A stretch of DNA of 64,000 nucleotides from Paenibacillus tarimensis (GCF_021532315.1 NZ_JAKGAO010000007.1:172285-236284), one strand, 5' to 3'. Positions 8,382 through 17,557 are shown, counted from the stretch's first letter. The notes: generated by a model from the sequence alone, not told the origin. Translations and numbers: made by a program.

Positions 8382-9142
8382 TCGAACATGGAGATCAGCT
8401 CTTGCGTATACGGATGGCGGTCCGCAGCGAAGAGCTCTTCCTTATCAAACTGATCCACAATGACGCCATCCCGCATAACCATCATATGCTGGCTCATCAT
8501 ATGTACAGCTGCAAGATCATGCGAGATGAAGAGATAAGATAGGCCCAGCTGCTCACGCAGTCCATCCAGCAGCCGGAGAACAGACGCCTGAGACAGAACA
8601 TCAAGACTCGACGTTGGCTCATCGAGAATAATGATGGCGGGTTCGATGCTGATCGCCCGGGCAATCGTCACCCGCTGCTTCTGTCCGCCGCTTAGCTCAT
8701 GCGGATACCGGTCGGCCAGTTCCGCTGGAAGCTCTACAGCCTCCAGCAGCTGCGAAGCAAAATCCTGTTTATTCGTATAGCGAAAATGCTTCAGCTCTGT
8801 CTGTTCGCCGAACTGCAGATACGGGTCCATCAAGGAATCGATGATCTTCAGCTTGGGGTTTAACGCAGCCGAAGGATTCTGGAGTACAGCCTGGATATGC
8901 CTGCGGTAGGGTCTCAGACTGCGTTCCTTCTTGTTGTGAAGAGGGGTGCCTCCAAGCACGATACTCCCTCTATCAATGGGCTCTATGTTTAGGAGGCAGC
9001 GTGCAAGCGTACTCTTCCCGCAGCCGCTCTCGCCTACAAGGCCGACACACTGCTTCTTCCCAATTGTGAAATTTATGTCCTGGAGCACTGCCGCTCCGGA
9101 ATCGTATGTTTTACAGACATTCTTAACTTCCAGCAAACTCAT
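8378..9142 (-). CDS. Nickel/peptide-type ABC transporter ATP-binding protein (CntF/NikE/OppF-like)
   Basis: The 254-residue ATPase has a Walker A motif (GESGCGKST), signature [14 protein letters not shown], Walker [13 protein letters not shown] and H-loop SHDLA. The region HPYTQELI near the end is typical of the Opp/Dpp/Nik subfamily. It overlaps the next gene (ATGA) and is the second of two ATPases of one importer. Confidence 0.9.
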   Translation of the reverse strand: MSLLEVKNVCKTYDSGAAVLQDINFTIGKKQCVGLVGESGCGKSTLARCLLNIEPIDRGSIVLGGTPLHNKKERSLRPYRRHIQAVLQNPSAALNPKLKIIDSLMDPYLQFGEQTELKHFRYTNKQDFASQLLEAVELPAELADRYPHELSGGQKQRVTIARAISIEPAIIILDEPTSSLDVLSQASVLRLLDGLREQLGLSYLFISHDLAAVHMMSQHMMVMRDGVIVDQFDKEELFAADRHPYTQELISMFE

Positions 9143-9939
9143 GGTGTCACTCCTGCAGCAGATAGTGGATTCCGGCTTCGAAATGCCGGGGTTGATTGGA
9201 TCAGCAGCTCAGTATAAGCATGCTTCGGGTTATTCAGCACCCCGTGTTTATCACCTGCTTCGACGATACGGCCGTCTTTCATGACCGCAATACGGTCCGC
9301 ATATTTCTTCACATGGCGCAGATCGTGGGTAATGAACAAAATCGCACAGCCCGTTTCCTTCTGCAGCCGGGATAACAGCTCCAGCACTCTGAAGGACGAT
9401 ACACTGTCCAAGGCTGTGGTAGGCTCATCGGCAATGAGCAGATCGGGCTTCAGCAGGAGCGCAATAGCAATCGAGACCCGCTGCAGCTGGCCGCCGCTTA
9501 GTTGCGATGGATACCGGGTGTACATGTCTTCGGACAAGCCAACGGAGACAAGCGCCGACTTGGCCTGCCGGATCCGTTCACTTTTGGGCAGCGACAGGTG
9601 TCTCTGCTGATATTCCTCGAAGTGGCGTCCGATCGTAAGGAAGGGCGTGAAGGAGCCCTGGTAGTCCTGGAAGATGTAAGACACATGCTTCCCGCGGATA
9701 TGGCGCATTTCAGAGGCGGAGAGCGTAAGGAGATTCTTGCCCCTGTATGCCACTTCCCCTGACGCTTTAAGGTTGGGCGGCAGCAGCTGGCCGATGGCCG
9801 ACGCCGTCATACTCTTGCCGCTGCCGCTCTGGCCAACGAGTGCCAGCCACTCTCCCTCCTTCATGTCGAACGAGATATCATGTACGATCCTATTGTGTGA
9901 CCCGGCAACAGACAGATGATGAACCGTTATCATACTCAT
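9139..9939 (-). CDS. Nickel/peptide-type ABC transporter ATP-binding protein (CntD/NikD/OppD-like)
   Basis: The 266-residue ATPase shows Walker A GQSGSGKSM, signature LSGGQLQRVSIAIAL, Walker B LLIADEPTTALD and H-loop THDL. The C-terminal HAYTELLI motif places it in the D-type subunits of Opp/Dpp/Nik importers. Its start overlaps the end of the permease gene at 9936, as expected for a tightly coupled operon. Confidence 0.9.
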   Translation of the reverse strand: MSMITVHHLSVAGSHNRIVHDISFDMKEGEWLALVGQSGSGKSMTASAIGQLLPPNLKASGEVAYRGKNLLTLSASEMRHIRGKHVSYIFQDYQGSFTPFLTIGRHFEEYQQRHLSLPKSERIRQAKSALVSVGLSEDMYTRYPSQLSGGQLQRVSIAIALLLKPDLLIADEPTTALDSVSSFRVLELLSRLQKETGCAILFITHDLRHVKKYADRIAVMKDGRIVEAGDKHGVLNNPKHAYTELLIQSTPAFRSRNPLSAAGVTP

Positions 9940-10784
9940 GATTGGACCTCTTTTTTCACATCAAATGTGTCACGCAGATAATCGCCGAGCAGGTTGGACA
10001 GGAGGACAACAAATACGATCATAAGACCCGGAGATATCATAAGTGAAGCGTTGGAATGAAAATAAGGCCTGGCTTCATTAAGCATCGCACCCCATTCCGG
10101 CGCCGGCGGCTGTGCACCGAGTCCGATATACGAAAGGGAGGAGATCAGCAGAATGATTTTCCCAAGATCCAGACTCGCAAGCACGAGAACGTGACCGATA
10201 ATATGAGGGAACAGGTGCTTGGTCATAATCCGGCCCGTACGCACACCATTAATTCTGGCCATCATAATGTAGTCCTTCCGGCGCTCAGTCAGCACGGTGC
10301 TGCGTGCAAGCCGGGCGTAGCTAACCCACTTCACAACCACGATGGCGAGCAGCAGATTTTCGATACCCGCACCAAGCAGGCCGGCCAGGACGATCGCTAC
10401 GATCGTATCCGGGAACGACAGGAAGGCGTCCGCGATTCGCATGAGAATCCGGTCCGTGAGGCCGCCTTTAAATCCGGCTAACAGGCCAATAGGAACGCCG
10501 ATTACCACTGCAGCGAGCAGTGCTATAAGTCCGTAGCCAACCGTCTGCTTGAAGCCGTGCAGAAGCCTTGTCAACACGTCACGTCCCAGATGGTCCGTAC
10601 CGAGCGGATGCTCGAGGCTCACTGGCAGTAAACGTTCTGTCAAGTTGACCAAAGCTGGGTCATACTTCAGTACAAGGAAGGCATAGAGAACAGCAGCCAA
10701 CGGTAAAATCAGCATGCAGAGCAGAGCGGCTGTTTTCCAAAGTCTTCTGTTAGAGCTGGTGCTTATTGCATGTGCGATCTCCAT
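9936..10784 (-). CDS. Nickel/peptide-type ABC transporter permease (CntC/NikC/DppC-like)
   Basis: The 282-residue permease has five to six membrane helices. The N-terminal extracytoplasmic piece HPLGTDHLGRDVLTRLLHG is the hallmark of DppC/NikC permeases, and the EAA-like coupling loop reads ARINGVRTGRIMTKHLFPH. It shares one base with the upstream permease gene (10784). Confidence 0.9.
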   Translation of the reverse strand: MEIAHAISTSSNRRLWKTAALLCMLILPLAAVLYAFLVLKYDPALVNLTERLLPVSLEHPLGTDHLGRDVLTRLLHGFKQTVGYGLIALLAAVVIGVPIGLLAGFKGGLTDRILMRIADAFLSFPDTIVAIVLAGLLGAGIENLLLAIVVVKWVSYARLARSTVLTERRKDYIMMARINGVRTGRIMTKHLFPHIIGHVLVLASLDLGKIILLISSLSYIGLGAQPPAPEWGAMLNEARPYFHSNASLMISPGLMIVFVVLLSNLLGDYLRDTFDVKKEVQS

Positions 10785-11728
10785 CAGCTGCTCTTCCTTT
10801 CCTGTAGTCTTAGTTCAGGGTTAAGATAGCGGTAGGACAAGTCCACCGCGCTGTTCACGAGGAAGACGATAACCGCCATGACAAGGATGTAGCCCTGGAT
10901 GACCGGATAGTCCCGTGACCTGATCGAGTCGACCACCAGCTTGCCAATACCGGGGTAGGCGAATATCACTTCGATAACGACAACGCCCCCGATCAAGCTG
11001 CCCAGACTGACACCAAATACTGTAATAACAGGCGGAAGACTATGGCGGAAGGCATGGCCGAAGAAAATACGCATCTCCGTCAATCCCCTTGAACGTGCTG
11101 CCCGTATGAATTCACTGCTAAGCGAGTCGAGCAGGCTTGAACGCAGCAGCCGTACGTACACGCTTGTGATGGCAAGTCCTAATGTAATGGATGGAAGGAT
11201 GGCCGATACGAAGCCGTCTCTCCCCATCGGAGGAAGGACACCCCACCTCACGGCAAACAGATCAATGAAAATAAGGGCCATCCAGAAGCTCGGGACTGCC
11301 GCACCAAGCAGCGAGACAGCCCGGCTGATCTGGTCAATCCAGCTTCCGCGGTACAGGGCACCGAGTGAACCGAGAGGAATCGCCACAGCAAGCATGACAA
11401 TCAGTGAACCAATTGCCAGTTCAAGCGTTGCGGGAAGTCTGCCTATAACCATTTCCATTACGGGCTGATTCGTAAGGTATGATTTTCCAAAGTCCAAACG
11501 AACAAAGTCAGCTAACCAGCGGCTGTATTGAGTGAGAAGCGGGTCGTTAAATCCCAGTTCCTCCCGCAGGGCTTCAACCTGTTCCTTCGTAACGGAGACA
11601 TCATCCACACGAAGTATTGATAATACCGGATCACCCGGGGCCAGCCGTGCAAAGGCAAAGCTGATGAACGAAACCGCGAGCAGGAAGATAACGACCTCGA
11701 GGAAACGTCTCGCTAATATCTGAAACAA
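10784..11728 (-). CDS. Nickel/peptide-type ABC transporter permease (CntB/NikB/DppB-like)
   Basis: The 314-residue protein starts with the DppB/NikB pattern (ARRFLEVVIFLLAVSFISF, then ARLAPGDP). The coupling loop is RAARSRGLTEMRIFFGHAFR, and the end has the usual VFLVNSAVDLSYRYLNPELR. It directly abuts the binding-protein gene (11729). Confidence 0.9.
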   Translation of the reverse strand: MFQILARRFLEVVIFLLAVSFISFAFARLAPGDPVLSILRVDDVSVTKEQVEALREELGFNDPLLTQYSRWLADFVRLDFGKSYLTNQPVMEMVIGRLPATLELAIGSLIVMLAVAIPLGSLGALYRGSWIDQISRAVSLLGAAVPSFWMALIFIDLFAVRWGVLPPMGRDGFVSAILPSITLGLAITSVYVRLLRSSLLDSLSSEFIRAARSRGLTEMRIFFGHAFRHSLPPVITVFGVSLGSLIGGVVVIEVIFAYPGIGKLVVDSIRSRDYPVIQGYILVMAVIVFLVNSAVDLSYRYLNPELRLQERKSS

Positions 11729-13258
11729 TTATTTCACATCCAGTTCATTCGTCAGCATGTAGTATTCGCTCCGGGATGTCACCCAGTTCCCGACTGTATC
11801 GGACTTGTAAGCGACAAGTGTGTTAGGGTGCAGCACAAATGAGTTATAAGCTTGTTCGTCTACATATAAAGCGATTTGTTCCGCAATATCCGAACGCACC
11901 TCTTGTCCGATCGCTCCGTTCAGCTTGTCGATCATAGCCGTAAGTGTCTCGTCCTGGACGCCGCTGAAGTTTAGCGCGCCCTTGGGATGAAAGGTTGCGT
12001 TCAAATAATAACCGGCATCACCGCGAGGCGCAGTCAGATTGCTGTAGGTTGCCAGATCCCAGTCCCGGTTAGCGGCCATGTACTCCTCCGGCTTTTCAAT
12101 TTGTTCAATGGTTACGTTGATCCCGAGCTTGCCTGCATCCGACTGCAAGATCTGTGCAATCAGAGGCAGGTCGGCGCGCGAGCTGTAAGTCAGGAGCTTA
12201 AGTGCCAGCGGCTCACCGTCTTTTTGCATAACGCCGCCCGCTTCGGTATATCCTGCCTGCTGAAGATAGGATTTGGCAGCCTCTAAGCCGTGATTTTTAC
12301 CAGGATAGTCTGGCGCAAAGGAAAAGGTGGACGGGAATGGGCCTGTCGCTGCTTCCGCATGTCCGTTCAGAATCGTATCCACAATAGCCTGCCGGTCAAT
12401 CAGCGCGTCGATTGCCTTGCGTACATTCACATCTTGAAGCGGCTTGCGGTCCAGATTCATCGTGATTTGATGCACCCGGAAGGTGGACGTGGATTCTACG
12501 GTTACGCCCTTGATGGCCTTCAAGCTGTCCAGCGATTCCACAGCAGGCCGGAACACAATGTCAGCGGCCCCCGATTGAAGTGCGAGGGAACGTGCATTGG
12601 CATCCTCGTTAAAAGCAAATCTAGCGGTATCCAGCTTGGCAGGACCGTTCCAGTAAGCGTCATAACGAACCAGATCCACTGCAGAGCCCGGCTTGAACGA
12701 CGATACGGCAAAAGGGCCAGTGCCAATTGGCTTATTCATATAGTCCGTCTCCGTTACATCAATGACCGATGTGTTGGGATGAACCAGCTCCGACGGAAAT
12801 TCGGGGAAAGGTACTTCTGTCTTGATAGTCAGTGTGTAGCCATCGGCATCAATTGATTCAATGCGAAGGGCATTCTGGATGGCGACATTGTCTTTCACTG
12901 CCCGTTCAAGGGAAGCCTTCACAGCGGCAGCATCTACCGGCTTGCCATTGTGGAACGTGACGCCTTCTCTTAATTGGAACGTCCACACCTGCCCGTCTGT
13001 ACTGTCCCAGCTCTCTGCAAGCCATGGCTCGATGGTCAGAGTCTTATCATTGAGATGGATTAAGGTCTCCGTAATCCCTGCGCGAAGCGACACGTAGCTG
13101 GAATCCACATTCGGATCAAGCGAGCTTGTTGCAAAGTTGAAGAGGAAGTTCAGGTGTTTACCTGCTTCGCTTTGTTTATCTGCCGTTCCAGAAGAGCATG
13201 CTGCCAAGAGAGCAAGTGATACTAATAAGAACAAAGACGCCATAATCCGGTTCGTCAT
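11729..13258 (-). CDS. Lipoprotein substrate-binding protein of a nickel/metallophore-type ABC importer (NikA/CntA-like)
   Basis: The 509-residue protein has a lipobox (LLAAC, Cys21), as in Gram-positive cluster 5 (SBP_bac_5) binding proteins. The mature part shows the family pattern: TETLIHLNDKTLTIEPWLAE, WTFQLREGVTFHNG, GTGPFAVSSF and NVRKAIDALIDR. Its look, with no long peptide-specific insertions, is closer to NikA/CntA than to OppA as far as I can judge. It is the first gene of the operon, and a Zur-box-like palindrome lies about 50 bases upstream of its start. The cargo could be zinc or nickel bound to an opine-type metallophore or histidine, but no metallophore synthesis genes (cntKLM) are nearby. 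A peptide importer remains possible. Confidence 0.85.
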   Translation of the reverse strand: MTNRIMASLFLLVSLALLAACSSGTADKQSEAGKHLNFLFNFATSSLDPNVDSSYVSLRAGITETLIHLNDKTLTIEPWLAESWDSTDGQVWTFQLREGVTFHNGKPVDAAAVKASLERAVKDNVAIQNALRIESIDADGYTLTIKTEVPFPEFPSELVHPNTSVIDVTETDYMNKPIGTGPFAVSSFKPGSAVDLVRYDAYWNGPAKLDTARFAFNEDANARSLALQSGAADIVFRPAVESLDSLKAIKGVTVESTSTFRVHQITMNLDRKPLQDVNVRKAIDALIDRQAIVDTILNGHAEAATGPFPSTFSFAPDYPGKNHGLEAAKSYLQQAGYTEAGGVMQKDGEPLALKLLTYSSRADLPLIAQILQSDAGKLGINVTIEQIEKPEEYMAANRDWDLATYSNLTAPRGDAGYYLNATFHPKGALNFSGVQDETLTAMIDKLNGAIGQEVRSDIAEQIALYVDEQAYNSFVLHPNTLVAYKSDTVGNWVTSRSEYYMLTNELDVK

Positions 13259-13309
13259 TCCAATCCCCCATTATGTATAATTGACGTTATATGATAGAGC
13301 ATGCGATAT

Positions 13310-13324
13310 GTGTAATCATTACGA
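13310..13324. promoter_or_regulatory. Zur-box-like palindrome
   Basis: GTGTAATCATTACGA matches the Bacillus Zur core TCGTAATNATTACGA at 12 of the 14 defined positions; the inner GTAATCATTAC is a perfect palindrome. On the minus strand it overlaps a possible -35 region for the importer operon, with TATAAC about 19 bases further on, so bound repressor would block that promoter. A weaker second match (TCGTAATGTTTACAT) lies at 13370-13384. Confidence 0.6.
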
Positions 13325-13342
13325 CTAGTAATGCTGTAAAAA

Positions 13343-13359
13343 CCGGACGATATGTCCGG
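13343..13359. repeat. Short inverted repeat CCGGAC-N5-GTCCGG
   Basis: Six-base perfect arms, CCGGAC and GTCCGG, lie around GATAT between the two Zur-like sites, in the divergent region of the importer and the methyltransferase. It could be a further operator or a small hairpin; no T tract of terminator type follows. Confidence 0.35.
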
Positions 13360-13475
13360 CTGGTTTAGATCGTAATGTTTACATTAGGGTAGTATAGCAA
13401 CCATCGTATTGCTCGTCAATCCTTTAATAGAGTGATAGGTTAAACGAGCTGAAGAGCAGTGGACAACTAGAAGGG

Positions 13476-14108
13476 ATGGCTAACGTTATGGGAGATTTGT
13501 TCGCACATTGGTATGACGATCTGATGAGACCGCTGGAAAAAAGGAGATTTCAGGCCATCCGCAAGAAGCTGATCGGAAAAGCTGCAGGTAATGTGCTCGA
13601 GATCGGGTCGGGAACCGGAATTAATTTTGTTCACTATAATCAGGCGGATGAAGTCACTGCCGTTGAGCCTGATGCTGTGATGCGGGAGAAGTCCCGTCAG
13701 CGAATGAAGGAGGCTCCTGTCAAGGTGACCCTGCTGGATTCGCCAGCCGAGAAGCTCCCGTTTGCGGATCATACATTTGATACGGTTGTAACGACCCTTG
13801 TGCTTTGCACGGTGCAGGATCCGGCTTTGGTTCTGCAGGAATTGCATAGAGTATGCAAACCGGAGGGCCGCCTGCTGCTGTTCGAGCACGTCCGTCATGA
13901 CAATCGTCTGCTCAGCGCAATCCAAACGCTGCTCACGCCGCTGTGGAAACAGCTTTGCGGGGGATGTCATTTAAACCGTGACACGCTCACCCTTGTGCAG
14001 CAGCATGGTTTTCATATCGTCAGCACCGAGCAATTCTACAATCGCATCTTCGTCGCCGTGGAAGCAGCGGCCAGCGTAAAAAGACAGTCCGCACAGTCCA
14101 ATCCCTAG
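13476..14108 (+). CDS. Class I SAM-dependent methyltransferase (UbiE/METTL7-like)
   Basis: The 210-residue enzyme has the SAM-binding glycine motif VLEIGSGTGINF, the acidic motif AVEPD and the post-motif DSPAEKLPFADHTFDTVV, followed by VLQELHRVCKPEGRLLLFEHV. The stretch CGGCHLNRDT resembles METTL7-type thiol methyltransferases. ATG 13476 has an AAGGG site directly adjacent; ATG 13488 (MGDLF) would be better spaced, so the start is uncertain. It ends seven bases before the convergent SEDS gene. Confidence 0.85.
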   Translation: MANVMGDLFAHWYDDLMRPLEKRRFQAIRKKLIGKAAGNVLEIGSGTGINFVHYNQADEVTAVEPDAVMREKSRQRMKEAPVKVTLLDSPAEKLPFADHTFDTVVTTLVLCTVQDPALVLQELHRVCKPEGRLLLFEHVRHDNRLLSAIQTLLTPLWKQLCGGCHLNRDTLTLVQQHGFHIVSTEQFYNRIFVAVEAAASVKRQSAQSNP

Positions 14109-14115
14109 ATACGGG

Positions 14116-15264
14116 TTATAGGTTATGAAGCTGAGGCTGATCCTGGTTGATCCTGACACTTAAGACCAGACCCACCGCGACCATATTGGTAAGCAGAGAG
14201 CTTCCCCCATAGCTGATAAATGGCAGCGCAATACCCGTGAGGGGCAATAATCCCATATGCATGGCGATGTTTTCCACGATTTGTAAAATTAGCATGGACA
14301 TTATGCCCACTACGATATACGTACCGGTGATATCGCTGCTGTCGTAAGCTATGCGAACCATTCTGTAGATTAGCAGAAAATATAGAGTCAGCAGCACTGC
14401 GCTCCCCGTAAAGCCGAATTCTTCTCCAATGACCACGAATATCGAATCGGCGTAGTCATACGGGATGAACCCGTTTTGCACGATAACCCCTTGTCTATAT
14501 CCCTTGCCGAACAATTCCCCGGTACTAATCGCACGGATGGAATTCAGAACATGCCAGCTTTTGTCCGGATCGGAGGCAGGGTCGATAAATGCTTGTATTC
14601 TGGATAATTGATGGGGCTTTACAATCTTGGTTAACAGCTCATTATTCGCCTCATATAACCAAACCAGCAATGCCGCGGTAACAGCAAGCATGGCGGTACT
14701 GACCGCTGCATGAATCCAGCGCATATTGCCGAGCAGAAGCAGTCCGGCCAGAATACCGAAATATACAATCGAAGTTCCTAGATCCGGCTGCTTTAAGATA
14801 AGCAGTACCGGGATCAACGTAATAATTGAGATGGGAACGATATCTTTGATGATTTGAAGGGGTTCGCCGTTTCGCTTTGTTAACATGCTGGCAATCATGA
14901 GAATAACGAATATTTTCACCACCTCGGAGGGCTGGAACTGAATAGGTCCCAAGCTGATCCAGCGCGTGGAACCATTCAGATTCATGCCTTTGAAGTGGAC
15001 GAACACAAGTAAGCCTACTCCCAGCACATACAACGCAGTAGAGAAGTAACGCACTATTATCCGGTAATCCAGAGCGGCGATGAGAATCATCGGTAGCATT
15101 AGAACAGCGTACATCACCAAATTATTGACGTGTAGTCCCTCATATCTGGTGCCCATCGTTGAACTCTTGATTGCAATCGTGCTGATTGCCATAAAACAAA
15201 TCAGGATTAGCAGGATTGGATAATCTAACCGCTTCGCTAATGTTTTCATCCTAATGAAGGCCAT
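14116..15264 (-). CDS. SEDS-family peptidoglycan polymerase (RodA/FtsW/SpoVE-like)
   Basis: The 382-residue protein has about ten membrane helices and all SEDS signatures: NGSTRWISLGPIQFQPSEVVK, with the SEDS glycan-binding Arg/Pro residues; KQPDLGTS; the long loop ending in GFIPYDYADSIFVVIGEEFG, which holds the catalytic Asp region; and the C-terminal GIALPFISYGGSSLL. SEDS proteins polymerise lipid II into glycan strands together with class B PBPs. No PBP gene adjoins; the upstream partner is an LCP protein. Start choice between ATG 15264 and ATG 15249 is open. Confidence 0.88.
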   Translation of the reverse strand: MAFIRMKTLAKRLDYPILLILICFMAISTIAIKSSTMGTRYEGLHVNNLVMYAVLMLPMILIAALDYRIIVRYFSTALYVLGVGLLVFVHFKGMNLNGSTRWISLGPIQFQPSEVVKIFVILMIASMLTKRNGEPLQIIKDIVPISIITLIPVLLILKQPDLGTSIVYFGILAGLLLLGNMRWIHAAVSTAMLAVTAALLVWLYEANNELLTKIVKPHQLSRIQAFIDPASDPDKSWHVLNSIRAISTGELFGKGYRQGVIVQNGFIPYDYADSIFVVIGEEFGFTGSAVLLTLYFLLIYRMVRIAYDSSDITGTYIVVGIMSMLILQIVENIAMHMGLLPLTGIALPFISYGGSSLLTNMVAVGLVLSVRINQDQPQLHNL

Positions 15265-15280
15265 CCTTATGTCGTTGTAT

Positions 15281-16411
15281 TTATGATCCTGTTGTTCTAT
15301 CTATAGAAGGCCGGTCAAGCGATACAAACTGTCTCAGCAGTACATCCAGTTCCTCTGGCTCAGCGTCAACGTACGGAGCATTCCAATGGCCCGGAAACGG
15401 CAAGCTGTAGATATTGTCCCTGGTCATTTTCCCGTAGTATTGTCTTACAAGTGAAATCATCATGTTCGGAGACATATCGGTTTTGAGATTGGATGCGACA
15501 ATATCCATGATTTCAAATGCCTTTGGAAGGTTATCCCAGGATGTCAGCTTATCAATGAGTGCAATAATGATCTGCTGCTGGCGCATACCGCGTTCAAAGT
15601 CGTTGGAATGAAAGCTTGCGCCGCGGTTATCTTTGCGAAAACGAGCGTAATGCAGCGCTTTTTCCCCATCCAGCACCTGCAGGCCCGGTTCGAATCTTAT
15701 GAACATATTCTCGGAGGGGGCATCGTACTCCATGCTCCGTTCAACATTGATTTCTATGCCGCCTACCTCATCGACCAGCGAAATCAAGGACTGATAATTG
15801 GCCAGGAAAGTGTAATCAATATTGATCCCCATGTAACGCTCTAGTGTCTCTCTTGCCATAACCATGCCTGAGCTTATGTATTCTTCGGGCACACTCTTAT
15901 TACCGAGCCGCACATTTTTGCCCGAAAGCAGACCCGGATTCTCGTGAGACTGCCGAACAGCATAATTGTATCCGTTGGCGAAGATGGAATTAATCTTAGC
16001 TTCTGAACCGCGCAAATTAGTGACACGCAAATCCCGCGGGATCGATATCAGCTTGATGATATTGTGGCCGGGTATGACATGGGCAACCAATAACGTATCG
16101 GTATTAAGGCCGGCATGGCTGTCGCTGTTATCAAGGCCAATGATCAGTGTGTAAAAGTCCTCTGTCACGATTCCCGCGTCTGACAGCTTCTGTTCCCGAT
16201 TCTTACTATCTTCCTTCTCTGCCTCATCTAGAATGACATTAGCCAGATTAATCGTCGATTTATGCATGTTCTGGTAGACAGCGACGCATCCCAGTGCGCC
16301 GAAGAGTAATAGAATCATTATGCCAAGTATAGTGGTCTTCTGTAACCGTGAACGTCTGGCGTACCATTGCCGCAGGCGTGCAAATCCCGTTCTGGAGCTT
16401 CTGGTTCTCAA
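15281..16411 (-). CDS. LytR-CpsA-Psr (LCP) family glycopolymer transferase
   Basis: I set the start at TTG 16411 because AGGAGG ends seven bases before it; the frame stays open further up, but that would put the site inside the gene. The 376-residue protein has a basic cytoplasmic tail, one membrane helix (TTILGIMILLLFGALGCVAV) and the LCP domain with NTDTLLVAHV, ISIPRDLRV, DYTFLANYQSLISLVDEVGG and HYARFRKDNRGASFHSNDFE. The Arg and Asp residues in these motifs bind the polyprenyl pyrophosphate and metal. The enzyme attaches teichoic acid-type or other glycopolymers to peptidoglycan. It forms a two-gene minus-strand unit with the SEDS gene. Confidence 0.9.
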   Translation of the reverse strand: MRTRSSRTGFARLRQWYARRSRLQKTTILGIMILLLFGALGCVAVYQNMHKSTINLANVILDEAEKEDSKNREQKLSDAGIVTEDFYTLIIGLDNSDSHAGLNTDTLLVAHVIPGHNIIKLISIPRDLRVTNLRGSEAKINSIFANGYNYAVRQSHENPGLLSGKNVRLGNKSVPEEYISSGMVMARETLERYMGINIDYTFLANYQSLISLVDEVGGIEINVERSMEYDAPSENMFIRFEPGLQVLDGEKALHYARFRKDNRGASFHSNDFERGMRQQQIIIALIDKLTSWDNLPKAFEIMDIVASNLKTDMSPNMMISLVRQYYGKMTRDNIYSLPFPGHWNAPYVDAEPEELDVLLRQFVSLDRPSIDRTTGS

Positions 16412-16473
16412 ACACTGTCCCTCCTGAGATGCCAACTAATTCAAGGGCTGAATTGGCATGTTTATAGATTGCA

Positions 16474-16531
16474 GTATACCAATATACCCACCTGTTGACA
16501 AATTGTCAACGCGATAGGTATATTAGTATAA
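16474..16531. promoter_or_regulatory. Symmetric divergent promoter pair with nested palindromes
   Basis: A perfect inner palindrome, TTGACAAATTGTCAA (16495-16509), supplies a consensus -35 box (TTGACA) in both directions. On the minus strand TATATT follows after 17 bases (16486-16481); on the plus strand TATATT follows after 18 bases (16519-16524). Around it, arms GTATACCAATATACC (16474-16488) and GGTATATTAGTATAA (16517-16531) pair in 13 of 15 positions. The minus promoter would drive the LCP/SEDS unit and the plus promoter the XRE/DUF1232 gene. Confidence 0.75.
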
Positions 16532-16598
16532 CATGCAGCCCGCCTGCCTTTCTTGTATCCTTCAATGGCAGGATATCAGCAATTCTTCAGGAAAGGAC

Positions 16599-17258
16599 AT
16601 GCACATTATGGCCGAACAACCAATAGACAACAAACTGGGAACGATATTAAAAGACCTGTTGAACGAACGTTCGCTTTCTATACGAAAACTAGATCAGCTT
16701 ACGGGTATTGATGCCGCTACTATATCCCGAATAATCAATGGCAAACGCAAGGCAACTCCAGCCCATCTGCAGAGACTGGCTGAGTGCCTGGATGTTCCTG
16801 TGTCGCGGTTATTCGCTGCTGCCGGTTACCCCGCATCTTCCGGCCAATCCGAGCTTAACAGCTCGATTGCCAATATTGAAGAAGTGCTGCAATCCACTCA
16901 TTCCTATGACCAGAACTTTAGTATGGGGAGCATGCAAGAGAAATTGTCACAGTATGAGCAGTTCTCACTAACAGACGAAGGAAGACAGACGATTCTTCAG
17001 AAGTTTATCGGCAAACTCCAGGAAGTAGGAAGCTCAGGTCCATTCATTCAACAGCTAAAAGAAATGTACGACCGTTTCCGCTTAAAACGCGGCACTGCCC
17101 TTGAACTTGCGATAATCGGAAGTGCGCTGATCTACTTCATCCTGCCAACAGATTGTATCCCCGATTTCGTATTCCCGATTGGATATATCGATGATGCGGT
17201 CGCTGTAAATTTTGTCTTTAATACACGGTTAGTGAGACCGCGAGAGAACAAGGATTAA
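16599..17258 (+). CDS. XRE-family HTH regulator fused to a DUF1232 membrane-type domain
   Basis: The start ATG 16599 has AGGAAAGG upstream; a further in-frame ATG lies three codons on. The 219-residue protein has an N-terminal Cro/C1 HTH (RSLSIRKLDQLTGIDAATIS, then RIINGKRKATPAHLQRLAEC), a helical linker, and a C-terminal DUF1232 (YkvA-like) segment with LIYFILPTDCIPDFVFPIGY followed by IDDAVAV. Such fusions suggest a membrane-tethered regulator. It is transcribed divergently from the LCP/SEDS genes, from a promoter whose palindromes are obvious binding sites for it; control of wall genes is inference. Confidence 0.85.
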   Translation: MHIMAEQPIDNKLGTILKDLLNERSLSIRKLDQLTGIDAATISRIINGKRKATPAHLQRLAECLDVPVSRLFAAAGYPASSGQSELNSSIANIEEVLQSTHSYDQNFSMGSMQEKLSQYEQFSLTDEGRQTILQKFIGKLQEVGSSGPFIQQLKEMYDRFRLKRGTALELAIIGSALIYFILPTDCIPDFVFPIGYIDDAVAVNFVFNTRLVRPRENKD

Positions 17259-17318
17259 CAAGAAACTAACCAGCTATCGGAATCGGTGTAGACACTTTGC
17301 ATTATCCTCGTATTCAAT

Positions 17319-17364
17319 AACGGCTGCTCTAAGCTTCACGATTAAAGGGGCAGCCGCCTTCTTA
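17319..17364 (+). terminator. Probable terminator after XRE/DUF1232 gene
   Basis: CGGCTGC at 17321-17327 pairs with GCAGCCG at 17350-17356 and is followed by a short pyrimidine-rich stretch (CCTTCTT). Confidence 0.5.
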
Positions 17365-17557
17365 TACCCATAAATCCCTCGCCCCCAAGCACCCGCAGTA
17401 GCGGCATGCAGCCCGTTTTGCAAATTAAAGTTGAATTTTTAACGAAAGTGCCACAGAAATTATGACAAATTGATGATGGCTGATGGAGAAAACGAAACAA
17501 CGGATGATTTTTATGATAGTATGTAGAGGATAGTAAGGGAGGAGGCGTGTTTGACAC

